Source: an uncultured Bacteroidales bacterium
GTDB taxonomy: Bacteria > Bacteroidota > Bacteroidia > Bacteroidales > Bacteroidaceae
DNA: 64,000 nt
Assembly: GCA_902781515.1 (NCBI GenBank)
Contig: CACZJU010000013.1
Location: 1 to 64,000 of the forward strand
Direction: 5' to 3'
The position numbers were made by a program, and so were the translations under genes. The notes under the pieces were generated by a model that saw only the letters and a program-made list of their open reading frames with translations, was not told the origin of the DNA and did no database searches. Every line of letters begins with the position of its first letter. Positions within the stretch are counted from its first letter, which is position 1. Below, in pieces: positions 47,772 to 56,768 of the stretch.

Positions 47772-49082
47772 TTAACCCTTCACTCTGGTAATGTGTGCAC
47801 CAAGGGCATTCAGACGGCCCTCGATGTTCTGATAACCACGGTCTATCTGACCGATATTATCAATCTGACTGATACCCTGAGCCGACATTGCAGCAATAAG
47901 CAGGGCAATACCGGCACGAATGTCGGGACTGGTCATACGTCCTCCGTGCAAAGGCATGCGTTTGTCGTGACCGACAACCACAGCACGGTGAGGGTCGCAC
48001 AGGATTATCTGGGCTCCCATGTCGATGAGTTTATCGACGAAGAACAAGCGGCTTTCGAACATCTTCTGATGTATGAGCACAGAGCCTTTTGCCTGTGTGG
48101 CAACTACCAACAGCACACTAAGGAGGTCGGGAGTGAGACCAGGCCAAGGAGCATCGGCGAGTGTCATGAACGAACCGTCGATGAAGGAATCTATCTCATA
48201 GTGTTCCTGTTCGGGGATGAATATGTCGTCGCCTTCGTGACGCACCTCAATACCCAGTCGGCGGAAAGTATAGGGGATGATGCCAAGCTGGTCGTAACCG
48301 GTGTTCTTGATACGGACACCACTTCCACACATTGCTGCCATTCCGATGAACGACCCCACCTCAATCATATCGGGCAGGATGGTGTGCTCTGCTCCGTGCA
48401 AAGAGGTTACGCCCTCTATCGTAAGGCGGTTGCTGGCAATGCCGGAAATCTTGGCTCCCATGTTGTTGAGCAACAGGCATAGCTGCTGGAGATAAGGCTC
48501 ACAGGCAGCATTGTAAATGGTGGTAGTGCCTTGGGCAAATACGGCTGCCATGATAATGTTGGCAGTACCAGTCACCGATGCCTCGTCGAGCAACATGTAT
48601 GAACCCTTCAGTCCCTCAGTCTTGATGTCGAACACTCCACGTTTCTTGTCGTAGATGAAATCGGCTCCCAACTTCTTGAATCCAAGGAAGTGGGTATCCA
48701 AACGACGACGACCTATCTGGTCGCCTCCGGGACGCGAGACACATGCCGAGCCATAGCGTGCCAACAACGGACCGAGAAACATGACGCTGCCCCTAAGATG
48801 TGAGCAACGTGTAAGGAACTCGTCGCTGCGCAGATAGTCGAGGTTTACATTGTCGGCCTGGAACGTATAGTCGCCAGGAGCATTGGTACTTATCCTCACC
48901 CCTATCTCGCTGAGCAACTGTATCTGATTGTTGACGTCGGCAATGTTAGGAATGTTCTTGATGCGCACAGGCTCACTGGTAAGCAACGTGGCACACAAGA
49001 CCTGTAATGCCTCGTTCTTTGCTCCCTGCGGCTGAATTTCGCCCTGCAGCTTGTGACCACCTTCTATAATAAATGATGCCAT
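47772..49082 (-). CDS. murA: UDP-N-acetylglucosamine 1-carboxyvinyltransferase MurA
   Basis: MurA adds enolpyruvate from PEP to UDP-GlcNAc, the first committed step of peptidoglycan synthesis. The 436-residue protein has Lys22-Asn23 (GAKNEAL) and the active-site loop RPGGDQIGRRRLDTH. The residue that is Cys115 in E. coli MurA, the site of fosfomycin alkylation, is Asp121 here. Cys-to-Asp enzymes are known to be active and fosfomycin-insensitive in other bacteria. It lies between the DUF4290 gene and rimM. Confidence 0.96.
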   Translation of the reverse strand: MASFIIEGGHKLQGEIQPQGAKNEALQVLCATLLTSEPVRIKNIPNIADVNNQIQLLSEIGVRISTNAPGDYTFQADNVNLDYLRSDEFLTRCSHLRGSVMFLGPLLARYGSACVSRPGGDQIGRRRLDTHFLGFKKLGADFIYDKKRGVFDIKTEGLKGSYMLLDEASVTGTANIIMAAVFAQGTTTIYNAACEPYLQQLCLLLNNMGAKISGIASNRLTIEGVTSLHGAEHTILPDMIEVGSFIGMAAMCGSGVRIKNTGYDQLGIIPYTFRRLGIEVRHEGDDIFIPEQEHYEIDSFIDGSFMTLADAPWPGLTPDLLSVLLVVATQAKGSVLIHQKMFESRLFFVDKLIDMGAQIILCDPHRAVVVGHDKRMPLHGGRMTSPDIRAGIALLIAAMSAQGISQIDNIGQIDRGYQNIEGRLNALGAHITRVKG

Positions 49083-49105
49083 TTATATGTCAAATGTAAA
49101 ATGTC

Positions 49106-49690
49106 TTACTTTTTCTTCTTTTTCTTTCCGTCCTGACGCGGTAGTGACTGCACAGGTGCAAAATGGAAGTTATCGAGGTCGAGACTGACACGTCCCTTGG
49201 TGTAGCGCTCGATGTCGGCTGCCACCTTTGCCTCGTCCATAGCATCACGGTTCCACGTAAACAGACTCTGTTTCATCTGGTTTGCCACCAGTTGCAGCAT
49301 TGCATCACGCTCTTCGCCCTCCGGCATTTCGGCCAACTGGCGCAGCGACTCCTCAAGCAGGTAGCCATACTGGCGCTGCCCAATCTTCTTCATTGGATAA
49401 TGCAGAGGTGTGGGTTTCTCGGCCTCCTCACCCAACTTTGTTATGGGATAGGGATAATCTACATCCAAACGATAATCGCTGATGTAGGCGATGTGGTCCC
49501 AGATGCGATGGGTAAAGTCGGGCTGATCGCGCAACTGTGATTGCATGCTTGTCATTATTCCGACAATAGCTTCGGCACAGCGCTGACGCTCAGCACGGTC
49601 CTCGATGCCTATGGCATACTGTATCATATCCTGAACACCACGCCCATATTCGGGCATCTTCAGGTGTTCGCGTTGGGTGTTGTATTTCAT
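49106..49690 (-). CDS. DUF4290 family protein
   Basis: The 194-residue protein starts MKYNTQREHLKMPEYGRGV and ends in a run of lysines (KKKKKK). It matches the Bacteroidetes family DUF4290, commonly found next to murA as here. I know no function. The sequence is helical and charged, without signal peptide, so it is probably cytoplasmic; the Lys tail could contact RNA or membrane. Confidence 0.85.
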   Translation of the reverse strand: MKYNTQREHLKMPEYGRGVQDMIQYAIGIEDRAERQRCAEAIVGIMTSMQSQLRDQPDFTHRIWDHIAYISDYRLDVDYPYPITKLGEEAEKPTPLHYPMKKIGQRQYGYLLEESLRQLAEMPEGEERDAMLQLVANQMKQSLFTWNRDAMDEAKVAADIERYTKGRVSLDLDNFHFAPVQSLPRQDGKKKKKK

Positions 49691-49742
49691 ATTTTAAAGG
49701 GAGTTAAAGGGGAGTTAAAGGGGAGTTATAGGGGAGTTAAAG
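49691..49742. repeat. 11-nt tandem repeat downstream of tsaB
   Basis: AGTTAAAGGGG-type units repeat four to five times between the tsaB stop and the DUF4290 gene start. Confidence 0.75.
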
Positions 49743-50435
49743 GGACAATACATTTTTTGGTTTGACAGCTACGAAATCCTTCAGATAGAAGGGCTCACTA
49801 TATGCTACATCAACAAACTCCTCACGCACGAAACGGCGCTCGGCAAGTGGGAACATATACTTGGCCTGCGGATGTATGTTGGCAATGAAGCGTGCATTGG
49901 GATGCTTGATGACATCACGCAGTTTGTCGCTACCGTCGCCAAAGAAATAGACAGGACCGCGTGAGAGATACTCGGCATAAGTATCACCGTCAACCACATC
50001 GGCCTGAATGTCCCGGACTGGTTTCAACGCACGATTGAATACTGCGCTATAGACCTCCATACGACGGGCATCGATGGTGGGAATTAGCAGAGCATCATCT
50101 TCCACCTCTTCGTGGAACAGCAATACGGGCACCGACATTATTTCCAGTGTGGGCAGAGCTATCAGGGGCACTCCGTAACCATAGGCAACACCCTTTGCCA
50201 TCGAATAGCCTATGCGCAGTCCGGTGTAACTGCCCGGTCCTTCGCTGACGGCTACTGCATCAATGGGAATAGCATGACTGTTGGCAAAAGACAAAGCCTC
50301 CTCCACAAACACTCCACATTTGGTGCCGTGGTTGGGACCGTCGAAATCTGCCTGGTCGAATATGCACGCTCCGTTGTCGCTCAACGCAACGGAACATACC
50401 TTTGTACTTGTCTCTATATGTAATATGCAGGACAT
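49737..50435 (-). CDS. tsaB: tRNA threonylcarbamoyladenosine biosynthesis protein TsaB
   Basis: TsaB is the non-catalytic ASKHA partner of TsaD in making t6A37 of tRNA. The protein starts MSCILHIETSTKVCSVALS, and SEGPGSYTGLRIG near residue 70 is the family hallmark. The ATG at 50435 was chosen because the frame upstream is open only from a TTG at 50456 and the -7 box lies at 50461-50454. It is divergent from the yicC gene. Confidence 0.95.
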   Translation of the reverse strand: MSCILHIETSTKVCSVALSDNGACIFDQADFDGPNHGTKCGVFVEEALSFANSHAIPIDAVAVSEGPGSYTGLRIGYSMAKGVAYGYGVPLIALPTLEIMSVPVLLFHEEVEDDALLIPTIDARRMEVYSAVFNRALKPVRDIQADVVDGDTYAEYLSRGPVYFFGDGSDKLRDVIKHPNARFIANIHPQAKYMFPLAERRFVREEFVDVAYSEPFYLKDFVAVKPKNVLSL

Positions 50436-50453
50436 TTCTCGCAATTTATTGCG

Positions 50454-50461
50454 CAAAGATA
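50454..50461 (-). promoter_or_regulatory. -7 element of tsaB
   Basis: TATCTTTG on the minus strand matches TAnnTTTG 18 nt upstream of the tsaB ATG and supports that start choice. Confidence 0.55.
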
Positions 50462-50474
50462 CAAAATAATTTGT

Positions 50475-50482
50475 ATTTTTGC
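50475..50482 (+). promoter_or_regulatory. -7 element of the yicC-gmk-nadD run
   Basis: TATTTTTG matches TAnnTTTG 23 nt before the ATG at 50506. It lies back to back with the tsaB element. Confidence 0.5.
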
Positions 50483-50505
50483 ACCATAATCACTGAAATA
50501 ACAAC

Positions 50506-51384
50506 ATGATACTATCAATGACTGGATACGGCAAATGCAGTGTCGTATACAACGGGAAGAAAATTACAGCGGAGATAAAGTCGCTGAACAGTAAAGCATT
50601 AGACCTTTCTACACGCATTATTCCTTCATATAGAGAGAAGGAAATGGAAATCCGCAATATGATTGCCACAGCGCTTGAAAGAGGCAAAGTGGAATTCAAT
50701 TTGTGGACGGAAAAGGATGAAGCCTCTATGGCTGCTCCCATCAATGGTGCTGTGGCTGAAGGCTATCGCAAACAAATTCGTCACATCTGCGGACAATACG
50801 GTATTAACGAACCCGAAAACTGGTGGGGACTGTTGTTGCGACTGCCCGACGTGCTAAGTCGTGACGAAGCTGTCGGCGAACTCTCCGAAGAGGAATGGAC
50901 TGTAGTGCGCAGTACTGTGGAGCAGGCCATCGGTCAACTCATGGACTTCCGCAAGCAGGAGGGTTTGGCTCTGCAAAAGAAGTTCGAGGAGAAACTTGAC
51001 AACATAGCCAGCCTAATGCACGATATCGAGCCGTTCGAACAGGGACGTGTAGAGAAGATTCGTCAGCGCATTATCGATAATCTGGAGAAGCTGAAAGGTG
51101 TGGAATATGACCGCAATCGTCTGGAGCAGGAGATGATTTATTACATTGAGAAGCTGGACATCAACGAGGAGAAGCAGCGACTGACCAACCATCTGCAATA
51201 CTTCCGCCAGACAATGGCCGACGGACACGGACAAGGCAAGAAACTGGGCTTCATTGCTCAGGAGATGGGACGCGAGATAAATACCACCGGCTCAAAATCC
51301 AACGAAGCAGAAATGCAGAACATCGTCGTTCGCATGAAGGACGAACTGGAACAAATCAAGGAACAAGTCTTAAACGTAATGTAA
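50506..51384 (+). CDS. yicC: YicC/YloC family endoribonuclease
   Basis: YicC-family proteins are RNA-cleaving enzymes. The 292-residue product starts with the family signature MILSMTGYGK and ends with the DUF1732 region containing EMGREINTTGSKSN and metal-binding acidic residues. It is followed after 1 nt by gmk, the classical yicC-gmk pair. Confidence 0.93.
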   Translation: MILSMTGYGKCSVVYNGKKITAEIKSLNSKALDLSTRIIPSYREKEMEIRNMIATALERGKVEFNLWTEKDEASMAAPINGAVAEGYRKQIRHICGQYGINEPENWWGLLLRLPDVLSRDEAVGELSEEEWTVVRSTVEQAIGQLMDFRKQEGLALQKKFEEKLDNIASLMHDIEPFEQGRVEKIRQRIIDNLEKLKGVEYDRNRLEQEMIYYIEKLDINEEKQRLTNHLQYFRQTMADGHGQGKKLGFIAQEMGREINTTGSKSNEAEMQNIVVRMKDELEQIKEQVLNVM

Positions 51385-51385
51385 T

Positions 51386-51964
51386 ATGCAAGGCCGTTTA
51401 CTTATTTTCTCAGCACCTTCGGGCAGCGGAAAGAGTACCATAGTACAGTATCTGATGCAGGAACATCCGGAATTCAATCTGGCTTTCAGCATCAGTGCCA
51501 CCAGTCGTCCACCACGAGGTATGGAACAAAACGGAGTGGAATATTTCTTCATCTCACCCCAGGAGTTCAAGGAAAAGATTGAAAACGACGAGTTCCTGGA
51601 ATACGAAGAGGTGTATCAGGACCGTTTCTACGGCACTCTCAAGAGTCAGGTGGAACGACAGCTTGAAGCCGGACAGAACGTAGTGTTCGATGTTGATGTC
51701 AAGGGCGGTTGCAACATCAAGGAGTTCTATGGCGACAGAGCAATGAGCATCTTCATCCAACCACCATCGGTCGATGAACTGCGCCGCCGACTGGTAGCCC
51801 GTGCCACCGACGATGCCGAACAGATAGAACGTCGTCTTGCAAAGGCCGAAGAGGAGATGTCGTATGCTCCACGCTTCGACAAGATTCTTGTCAACGACGA
51901 CCTCGAAACAGCAAAAGCCGAAGCCGTCTCTCTCCTCCGCTCCTTCCTTACCCCCAATCTCTAA
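51386..51964 (+). CDS. gmk: Guanylate kinase
   Basis: Gmk phosphorylates GMP to GDP. The 192-residue protein has the P-loop APSGSGKSTIV (about 8-18), the GMP-binding SATSRPPRGMEQNGVEYFF segment and the lid. Its stop codon lies at the beginning of a CTCTAAA repeat array that separates it from the next gene. Confidence 0.97.
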   Translation: MQGRLLIFSAPSGSGKSTIVQYLMQEHPEFNLAFSISATSRPPRGMEQNGVEYFFISPQEFKEKIENDEFLEYEEVYQDRFYGTLKSQVERQLEAGQNVVFDVDVKGGCNIKEFYGDRAMSIFIQPPSVDELRRRLVARATDDAEQIERRLAKAEEEMSYAPRFDKILVNDDLETAKAEAVSLLRSFLTPNL

Positions 51965-51999
51965 ACTCTAAACTCTAAACTCTAAACTCTAAACTTTAA
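51959..51999. repeat. CTCTAAA 7-nt repeat array at the gmk stop codon
   Basis: About six CTCTAAA units run from the gmk stop to the base before the next ATG at 52000. Confidence 0.85.
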
Positions 52000-52182
52000 A
52001 TGTCCAACCTTCGTCTCACCGGTTTTCTCATTCTTGGTCTCGCATTGACCATGGGCATCATCATGTGGGCAATGCATGAGAAACAATGGGCTACCGTACT
52101 CTTCGTGCTGGCAGCATTGCAGGCAATCATCATCGTCCTCAACTGGAACAAGGAGAGGCAACGCAAACACTTCCACAAATGA
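52000..52182 (+). CDS. Small two-helix membrane protein (60 aa)
   Basis: The protein has two hydrophobic segments (about 6-24 and 31-47) and a basic tail (NKERQRKHFHK). Its stop overlaps the nadD ATG by 4 nt, so it is translated within the operon and is unlikely to be spurious. I do not recognise the family. Confidence 0.7.
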   Translation: MSNLRLTGFLILGLALTMGIIMWAMHEKQWATVLFVLAALQAIIIVLNWNKERQRKHFHK

Positions 52183-52754
52183 GAGTAGGAGTCTTCGGCG
52201 GTTCGTTCAACCCAATTCACACTGGACACATCAACCTCGGCCTGTCGCTATGCAAGCAGGGGAAGGTGGACGAGTTGTGGTTTGTGGTGTCCCCACTCAA
52301 TCCGCTGAAGCAATCATGCACCGACCTGTTGGCCGACGAAGCACGACTGCATCTTGCACAACTGGCTGTTGAGACTCATCCTCAGTTGCATGTCTGCGAC
52401 ATAGAGATGCACCTGCCTCGTCCCTCATACATGGTTGACACACTCTCTGAACTGCGCAAGCAAAATCCCAACGATGAACTAGTGTTGGTGATTGGTGCCG
52501 ACAACTGGCTTCGCTTTCCACAATGGCGCAGCAGTCAGGAGATAATGCGCCATCACCGTCTGCTTATCTATCCTCGTCCGGGCTACGACATTGATGCCTC
52601 TACCCTACCCTCTGGCGTACAGATGGTAAAGACTCAGCTCTTCGACATTAGCAGCACACAGATACGTCAGGCCATAGCTGCCGGCAACTATCACGGTCGT
52701 GGTCTCAATCCTCGCGTTTGGAAAGAAATAAAACAAAACAAATACTACCTATGA
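52179..52754 (+). CDS. nadD: Nicotinate-nucleotide adenylyltransferase
   Basis: NadD makes deamido-NAD from nicotinate mononucleotide and ATP. From the ATG at 52179 the 191-residue protein starts MRVGVFGGSFNPIHTGH, the nucleotidyltransferase HxGH motif, and ends with ISSTQIRQAI. The frame is open 31 codons further upstream, but that part does not match the family. ATGA overlaps link it to the genes on both sides. Confidence 0.96.
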   Translation: MRVGVFGGSFNPIHTGHINLGLSLCKQGKVDELWFVVSPLNPLKQSCTDLLADEARLHLAQLAVETHPQLHVCDIEMHLPRPSYMVDTLSELRKQNPNDELVLVIGADNWLRFPQWRSSQEIMRHHRLLIYPRPGYDIDASTLPSGVQMVKTQLFDISSTQIRQAIAAGNYHGRGLNPRVWKEIKQNKYYL

Positions 52755-53455
52755 AACGATTATTCCTCATTCTTTTAATCTTCAATTTTCCGCTCGAACT
52801 TGTTCGCTTGCTGAGCTCAGCGGGGCAAGAATTTTCAATTTTCAATTCAGCTTCAGCTCAACGTACGCCTTTGGAGAAATACGAGATAGCACCTGCGCCC
52901 TTCGAGCATGTGTACATCGACCATGTCCGTCTTAATCCCAGTCGTACTGTCACCATTGGCGACAACCAGTATCTGGGACAGGTGAACCGCGACCATCAGT
53001 TCTACGGATATGGTATGTTTGTCAACGGCGACGGTTCTACCATCACAGGTAAGTTCCGCGATAGTGAACTACTCTTTGGCATTACCATGACTCAGACTGC
53101 AGCTGTGGTTGGCAACATCAAGAATCATGCTTCATACAGCCTGACGAACGGCAGACTCGAATACATCACCGTCAATGGTGAACAAAGGAAGATAGACCCT
53201 CGCGAGACACTCGACTACGGGTTCGTAAGCATGAAGTACGACAATGGCGACCAGTATGTGGGTGAGGTTTATCAGCGCAAGCGTCACGGCTTCGGTATAT
53301 ATTATTATAGGAATGGCGACTCTTGGTTCGGAGAGTACGACAACGATATCCGTTCTGGCTTCGGAGTCTTGTTCACAGTCGAAGGCACCCTTCACATCGG
53401 CGAATGGAAAGGCGAGGATGAAGTTCGCGTTATCCAAATAAAAAAGCGCAAGTAA
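52751..53455 (+). CDS. Secreted MORN-repeat protein
   Basis: From the ATG at 52751 the 234-residue protein has a signal sequence and then MORN repeats: YGYGMFVNGDG, YDNGDQYVGEVYQRKRHGFG, YRNGDSWFGEYDND and a final GEWKGEDE. MORN repeats usually bind lipids or proteins. The signal region is composite: a 7-nt repeat (FSIFN) flanks a segment LELVRLLSSAGQ read from another repeat. It overlaps nadD by 4 nt and converges on the PAP2 gene. Confidence 0.8.
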   Translation: MKRLFLILLIFNFPLELVRLLSSAGQEFSIFNSASAQRTPLEKYEIAPAPFEHVYIDHVRLNPSRTVTIGDNQYLGQVNRDHQFYGYGMFVNGDGSTITGKFRDSELLFGITMTQTAAVVGNIKNHASYSLTNGRLEYITVNGEQRKIDPRETLDYGFVSMKYDNGDQYVGEVYQRKRHGFGIYYYRNGDSWFGEYDNDIRSGFGVLFTVEGTLHIGEWKGEDEVRVIQIKKRK

Positions 53456-53468
53456 AATAACTTAGGAA

Positions 53469-54302
53469 TTAACGGAGGACGAGGCTGCAGGAGAAACCTG
53501 CGGCCTTTTCTTCTTGAAGATAGAAGGGCGAAGCAACCACAAGAGGTTTGTTCTGCTTGCGAGCCTTGCGGGCTTGGTCACGACGATCGATACCGAAACA
53601 GCGTTTCCACACCGGCAACAACCAGTAACCGGCATTGGCACAAAGAATACCCGTACCGGCTCCCGCCATCACATCACCGACCCAATGACGTTTGTTGTAA
53701 ACACGCAGGTAAGCAGTAGTGGCAGCAACTGCGTATGCTGCAGCTCCATAGCCCCAACCATATTCTATACGCATGAGTTCTGCACCAGTGAAAGCAGTAG
53801 CTGTGTGACCTGAGAAGAAAGAGTTACGTTTGCCTGAATCGGGACGCTGTTCCTTTACGGTGTACTTCACGGTGTTTGTGACACCTGCCATCAGGATGTT
53901 GGCAGTCAGTGAAGCAATGGCACGGTCGCGGAAGTTGTGCTTTGCCTTCACACCAGGCACGAAGCCAAGCACGAGATGTGCCCCAGTGGGAACATATTGC
54001 AGATACTCGTCGGCCTTGCACTTCTTCCAGTTGGGATTCATATTGTCGCGAGCACGCTGTTCGAGCCAGTCGATGGGACTTTGTTCAGCCAATCCCCATG
54101 TTCCAATACCTATCAGTAAGGCAGGAGCCACCAGTTGCTTCGCATTGAAGCGATGCTCAGTGCTGACGTCGTCTGTCTTCACGACAAGCGTGTCGCCAGC
54201 CGCCTTCAGCGAATGAGAAAATGAGAAAATGAGAAAATGAGAAAGTATTATTACACGCTTCCTCCAAATCCAATTTCTCAATATATTATTACCATTTTTC
54301 AT
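53469..54302 (-). CDS. PAP2-family phosphatase, secreted or envelope
   Basis: The 277-residue protein carries the three-part acid phosphatase signature: KEQRPDSGKRNSFFSGH (C1 and C2 with the SGH histidine) and RVYNKRHWVGD (C3). Enzymes of this type dephosphorylate undecaprenyl or lipid A phosphates, or act as acid phosphatases; which one is not decidable here. The N-terminal signal (HFLIFSFSHSL) is encoded by an 8-nt repeat. It follows the 808-residue outer-membrane protein gene by 19 nt. Confidence 0.88.
   Translation of the reverse strand: MKNGNNILRNWIWRKRVIILSHFLIFSFSHSLKAAGDTLVVKTDDVSTEHRFNAKQLVAPALLIGIGTWGLAEQSPIDWLEQRARDNMNPNWKKCKADEYLQYVPTGAHLVLGFVPGVKAKHNFRDRAIASLTANILMAGVTNTVKYTVKEQRPDSGKRNSFFSGHTATAFTGAELMRIEYGWGYGAAAYAVAATTAYLRVYNKRHWVGDVMAGAGTGILCANAGYWLLPVWKRCFGIDRRDQARKARKQNKPLVVASPFYLQEEKAAGFSCSLVLR
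54212..54245 (-). repeat. 8-nt repeat (ATGAGAAA) in the PAP2 gene signal region
   Basis: Four ATGAGAAA units on the plus strand are read on minus as FLIFSFSHS. Confidence 0.8.
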
Positions 54303-54321
54303 TCTTTCATTTTTTCATTTC

Positions 54322-56748
54322 TCAAAGTTCCACCTTCAGCGTGCCGATGATGCCACGAGGTATGGTCAGCGTCATGTTCGGACCGCGACTGTCGGCACCA
54401 CGAACGCCTTCGGGGAAGCACATCTCGGTGTACACATTACCAAAGTCATAGATATTGTAGCACATCAGGGCAAGACTCATGGGATGCCCCTTCAGCGTCC
54501 AGCAGAAGCGGGCATGAAGGTCTATATCGAACAGAGCACTCTCTCGACTGCCGAAGTTGCCGTTCGTAGGATTTATGCCTCGCGAAGGATAGGGACGCAT
54601 TGCCATCTGTGTGTCGCCAGCCGTTGTGGTACTGGTTGCCGTATTGAAGAACACAAACGGCTGTCCGTCGGTCCAACGCAGATTGAAGCCGAACTGAAAC
54701 CACTTTGTCACGTTGTATGCCAGATATATGCGGCAGACGTAGGCCTTGTCCTGATCCAGTCGGCCCACAGCCTTGTATTTGCCATTCGGATTTCCTATAG
54801 TGTTCTGGGTGTTGGGGTTAGCAGTCGATTCGCTCAGCACTCCGATGTTGTTCGCTGCAGGTCCGTTGCCAAGAGCCGACAGTCCCACGCCCATCATCGA
54901 CTGCCACGAAAGGCTGAACACCACCTTGCGGCCTGTATAGGTGTAGCGTGATGTCTGCGACATATAGTACGGAGTATTGTTGAAGAAACTACCTCCCATC
55001 ATAGAAGTCGGTGTGTAGCCCACCACATAGCAATGTTCACCTGGCGTAAGGAAATAGTAGTCGTTGGCATCGGTGAAGCCGTTCGCTGCTGCCCCACCCT
55101 CGAACTGTGTCATCCAAGTGTGGTAGTATTTTTTGAAAGTCTGCAGCAGGGCTATCTCATGACGACCGAAACGCAGGCGTATCGGCAGGTCGAATGTCAT
55201 GTATGCCGGCTGTGCCAGATGCTTGTCGTATTTATGATACCGTCCGCCAGTGGTGGTCAGCAAGGTGTTTGTACCGGAGAAATAGACATTGGCATTCATG
55301 TAATCACGACTCATGAAGCGAATGTCCTCGATGTTGTAGCTCACACGGTCGTGAGCCACAGCCAGTCCCAACTGGAACCAGCGTGCAGGACGCCAATCGA
55401 GGGAGAAGCGAGCCTGAGCGTTAGGAGTTATCTTCGTACGGTCGCGCAGCACCATGCCATCGAGTGTGAAGCCAAGTGAACCTGACAGGGAGAAGCGCGG
55501 CGAGAAGCTGTGGCGGGCCTCAACCCCTACCCTATTCTCCAAGAGTCCTGATGCGAAGGCGCGGCTCGTCCAGTCGTAGCGATAGAGCGGCGTGGCTGTG
55601 GGCGCAAGCATGTGCTGCATATACACCTCGTTGCTGAACGAACGTGCTGTGGGATTGAAACTCAACAGCGAGTTGTAGCCCTCGGCCTTCAGTCGCAACC
55701 ATTTCTTCAGTCCTCGCTCGTAGTTGACAAACCACGTTAGTTCCTGCGTGCGGCCGTCTGCCATCCAAGGTTCCAGCGACTCGCCGTCCTGGTCTATGAT
55801 GTTACGACTGAATTCTCTGTCATCGTGCTTAGTGATGTTTGCAGCCCATGTGATGCCTGTTGTCAGTCCGCCCTTACTTCCGAAGAGCGAAGCGCTGTAG
55901 GTGTTCAGTTGCATCACCTCGTTGGGATTGAAGTAGAACTCCGAACCGTAGTTGTCCTTACCCGAGAAGTTAACGTAGTAACCTGCACGGTCCAATCGCG
56001 AGCCAGTGGGCAACTGACCGTCCATCTGCACCTTGTAATAGTCGGCAGCATAGCGCGGCTGTGAGGGTATGAGACCATTCTGGTTGTAGTTGGGATACAT
56101 CTGCTCTCCCACGCTGGCATAGAGGTGCTGACGATAATGGTGTCCATTCTTGTCTTGGATGGTATATGCCACATCTGCCGTTCCTTGTCCGCGCTGATAC
56201 TGGCGGCGATGTATCGTCTGCTTGTCGTATGCGCCCTCTGTTCCCGTCCCATGGAAGATATGCACTATGGAAGCCGTACCGCGTGATATACCTCCTATGC
56301 CACCTCGGTTCCACGATACAGAGGCATAGTCCGGAGCAAGGGTATCGAGTTCGAAGCGCAGTTCGGAGTTTATGGAATTGAGACGAAGGTCGTAGTTCTC
56401 CATGTTGGGAACATAGCTTGTGGAGCCTGCTGTGAAACGGTTGTCAACACGGAACCCATCGATGTAGAAACGGTTCCAGCGATAGGAGTTACCATCGACG
56501 GAGAACATCAACTGTCCCGACTCGTCCCATTGTCCAAGGTGAAGACCCTGATAGACCGTGCGATCACTAAGTGCATCGAGCCAGTGTGCCAAATGTCCCT
56601 GATGATAGTAGTCGCGGAAGAACGAAGCCCGAACCGAATCACTCTGAGCATATAAAGAATGAAAAAATGAAAGAATGAAAAAATGAAAAAGCATGGCTAC
56701 ACGCTTCCCCAAATACCTTTTCCTTATTATATTATTACAATTTTTCAT
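54322..56748 (-). CDS. Outer-membrane beta-barrel protein, TonB-dependent receptor-like (808 aa)
   Basis: The protein has a signal peptide (HFFILSFFHSLYAQ) encoded largely by an 8-nt repeat. A plug-like first part (YIDGFRVDNRF, about 90) is followed by a long run of alternating barrel strands rich in Tyr/Trp, ending in GTLKVEL. No N-terminal carboxypeptidase-like domain is present. It resembles TonB-dependent transporters, but I see no clear TonB box, so transport is inferred. It stands between the 56769 barrel gene and the PAP2 gene on the same strand. Confidence 0.65.
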   Translation of the reverse strand: MKNCNNIIRKRYLGKRVAMLFHFFILSFFHSLYAQSDSVRASFFRDYYHQGHLAHWLDALSDRTVYQGLHLGQWDESGQLMFSVDGNSYRWNRFYIDGFRVDNRFTAGSTSYVPNMENYDLRLNSINSELRFELDTLAPDYASVSWNRGGIGGISRGTASIVHIFHGTGTEGAYDKQTIHRRQYQRGQGTADVAYTIQDKNGHHYRQHLYASVGEQMYPNYNQNGLIPSQPRYAADYYKVQMDGQLPTGSRLDRAGYYVNFSGKDNYGSEFYFNPNEVMQLNTYSASLFGSKGGLTTGITWAANITKHDDREFSRNIIDQDGESLEPWMADGRTQELTWFVNYERGLKKWLRLKAEGYNSLLSFNPTARSFSNEVYMQHMLAPTATPLYRYDWTSRAFASGLLENRVGVEARHSFSPRFSLSGSLGFTLDGMVLRDRTKITPNAQARFSLDWRPARWFQLGLAVAHDRVSYNIEDIRFMSRDYMNANVYFSGTNTLLTTTGGRYHKYDKHLAQPAYMTFDLPIRLRFGRHEIALLQTFKKYYHTWMTQFEGGAAANGFTDANDYYFLTPGEHCYVVGYTPTSMMGGSFFNNTPYYMSQTSRYTYTGRKVVFSLSWQSMMGVGLSALGNGPAANNIGVLSESTANPNTQNTIGNPNGKYKAVGRLDQDKAYVCRIYLAYNVTKWFQFGFNLRWTDGQPFVFFNTATSTTTAGDTQMAMRPYPSRGINPTNGNFGSRESALFDIDLHARFCWTLKGHPMSLALMCYNIYDFGNVYTEMCFPEGVRGADSRGPNMTLTIPRGIIGTLKVEL
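56654..56692 (-). repeat. 8-nt repeat (AATGAAAA) in the signal region of the 808-residue protein
   Basis: AATGAAAA/AATGAAAG units with an 8-nt period encode HFFILSFFHS on the minus strand. Confidence 0.8.
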
Positions 56749-56768
56749 TCCTTTATTCTTTCATTCTT

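Noticed and set aside
50436-50456. Upstream TTG start for tsaB
   Set aside because: It lies within or ahead of the predicted -7 element, and the family begins at MSCILHIETST.
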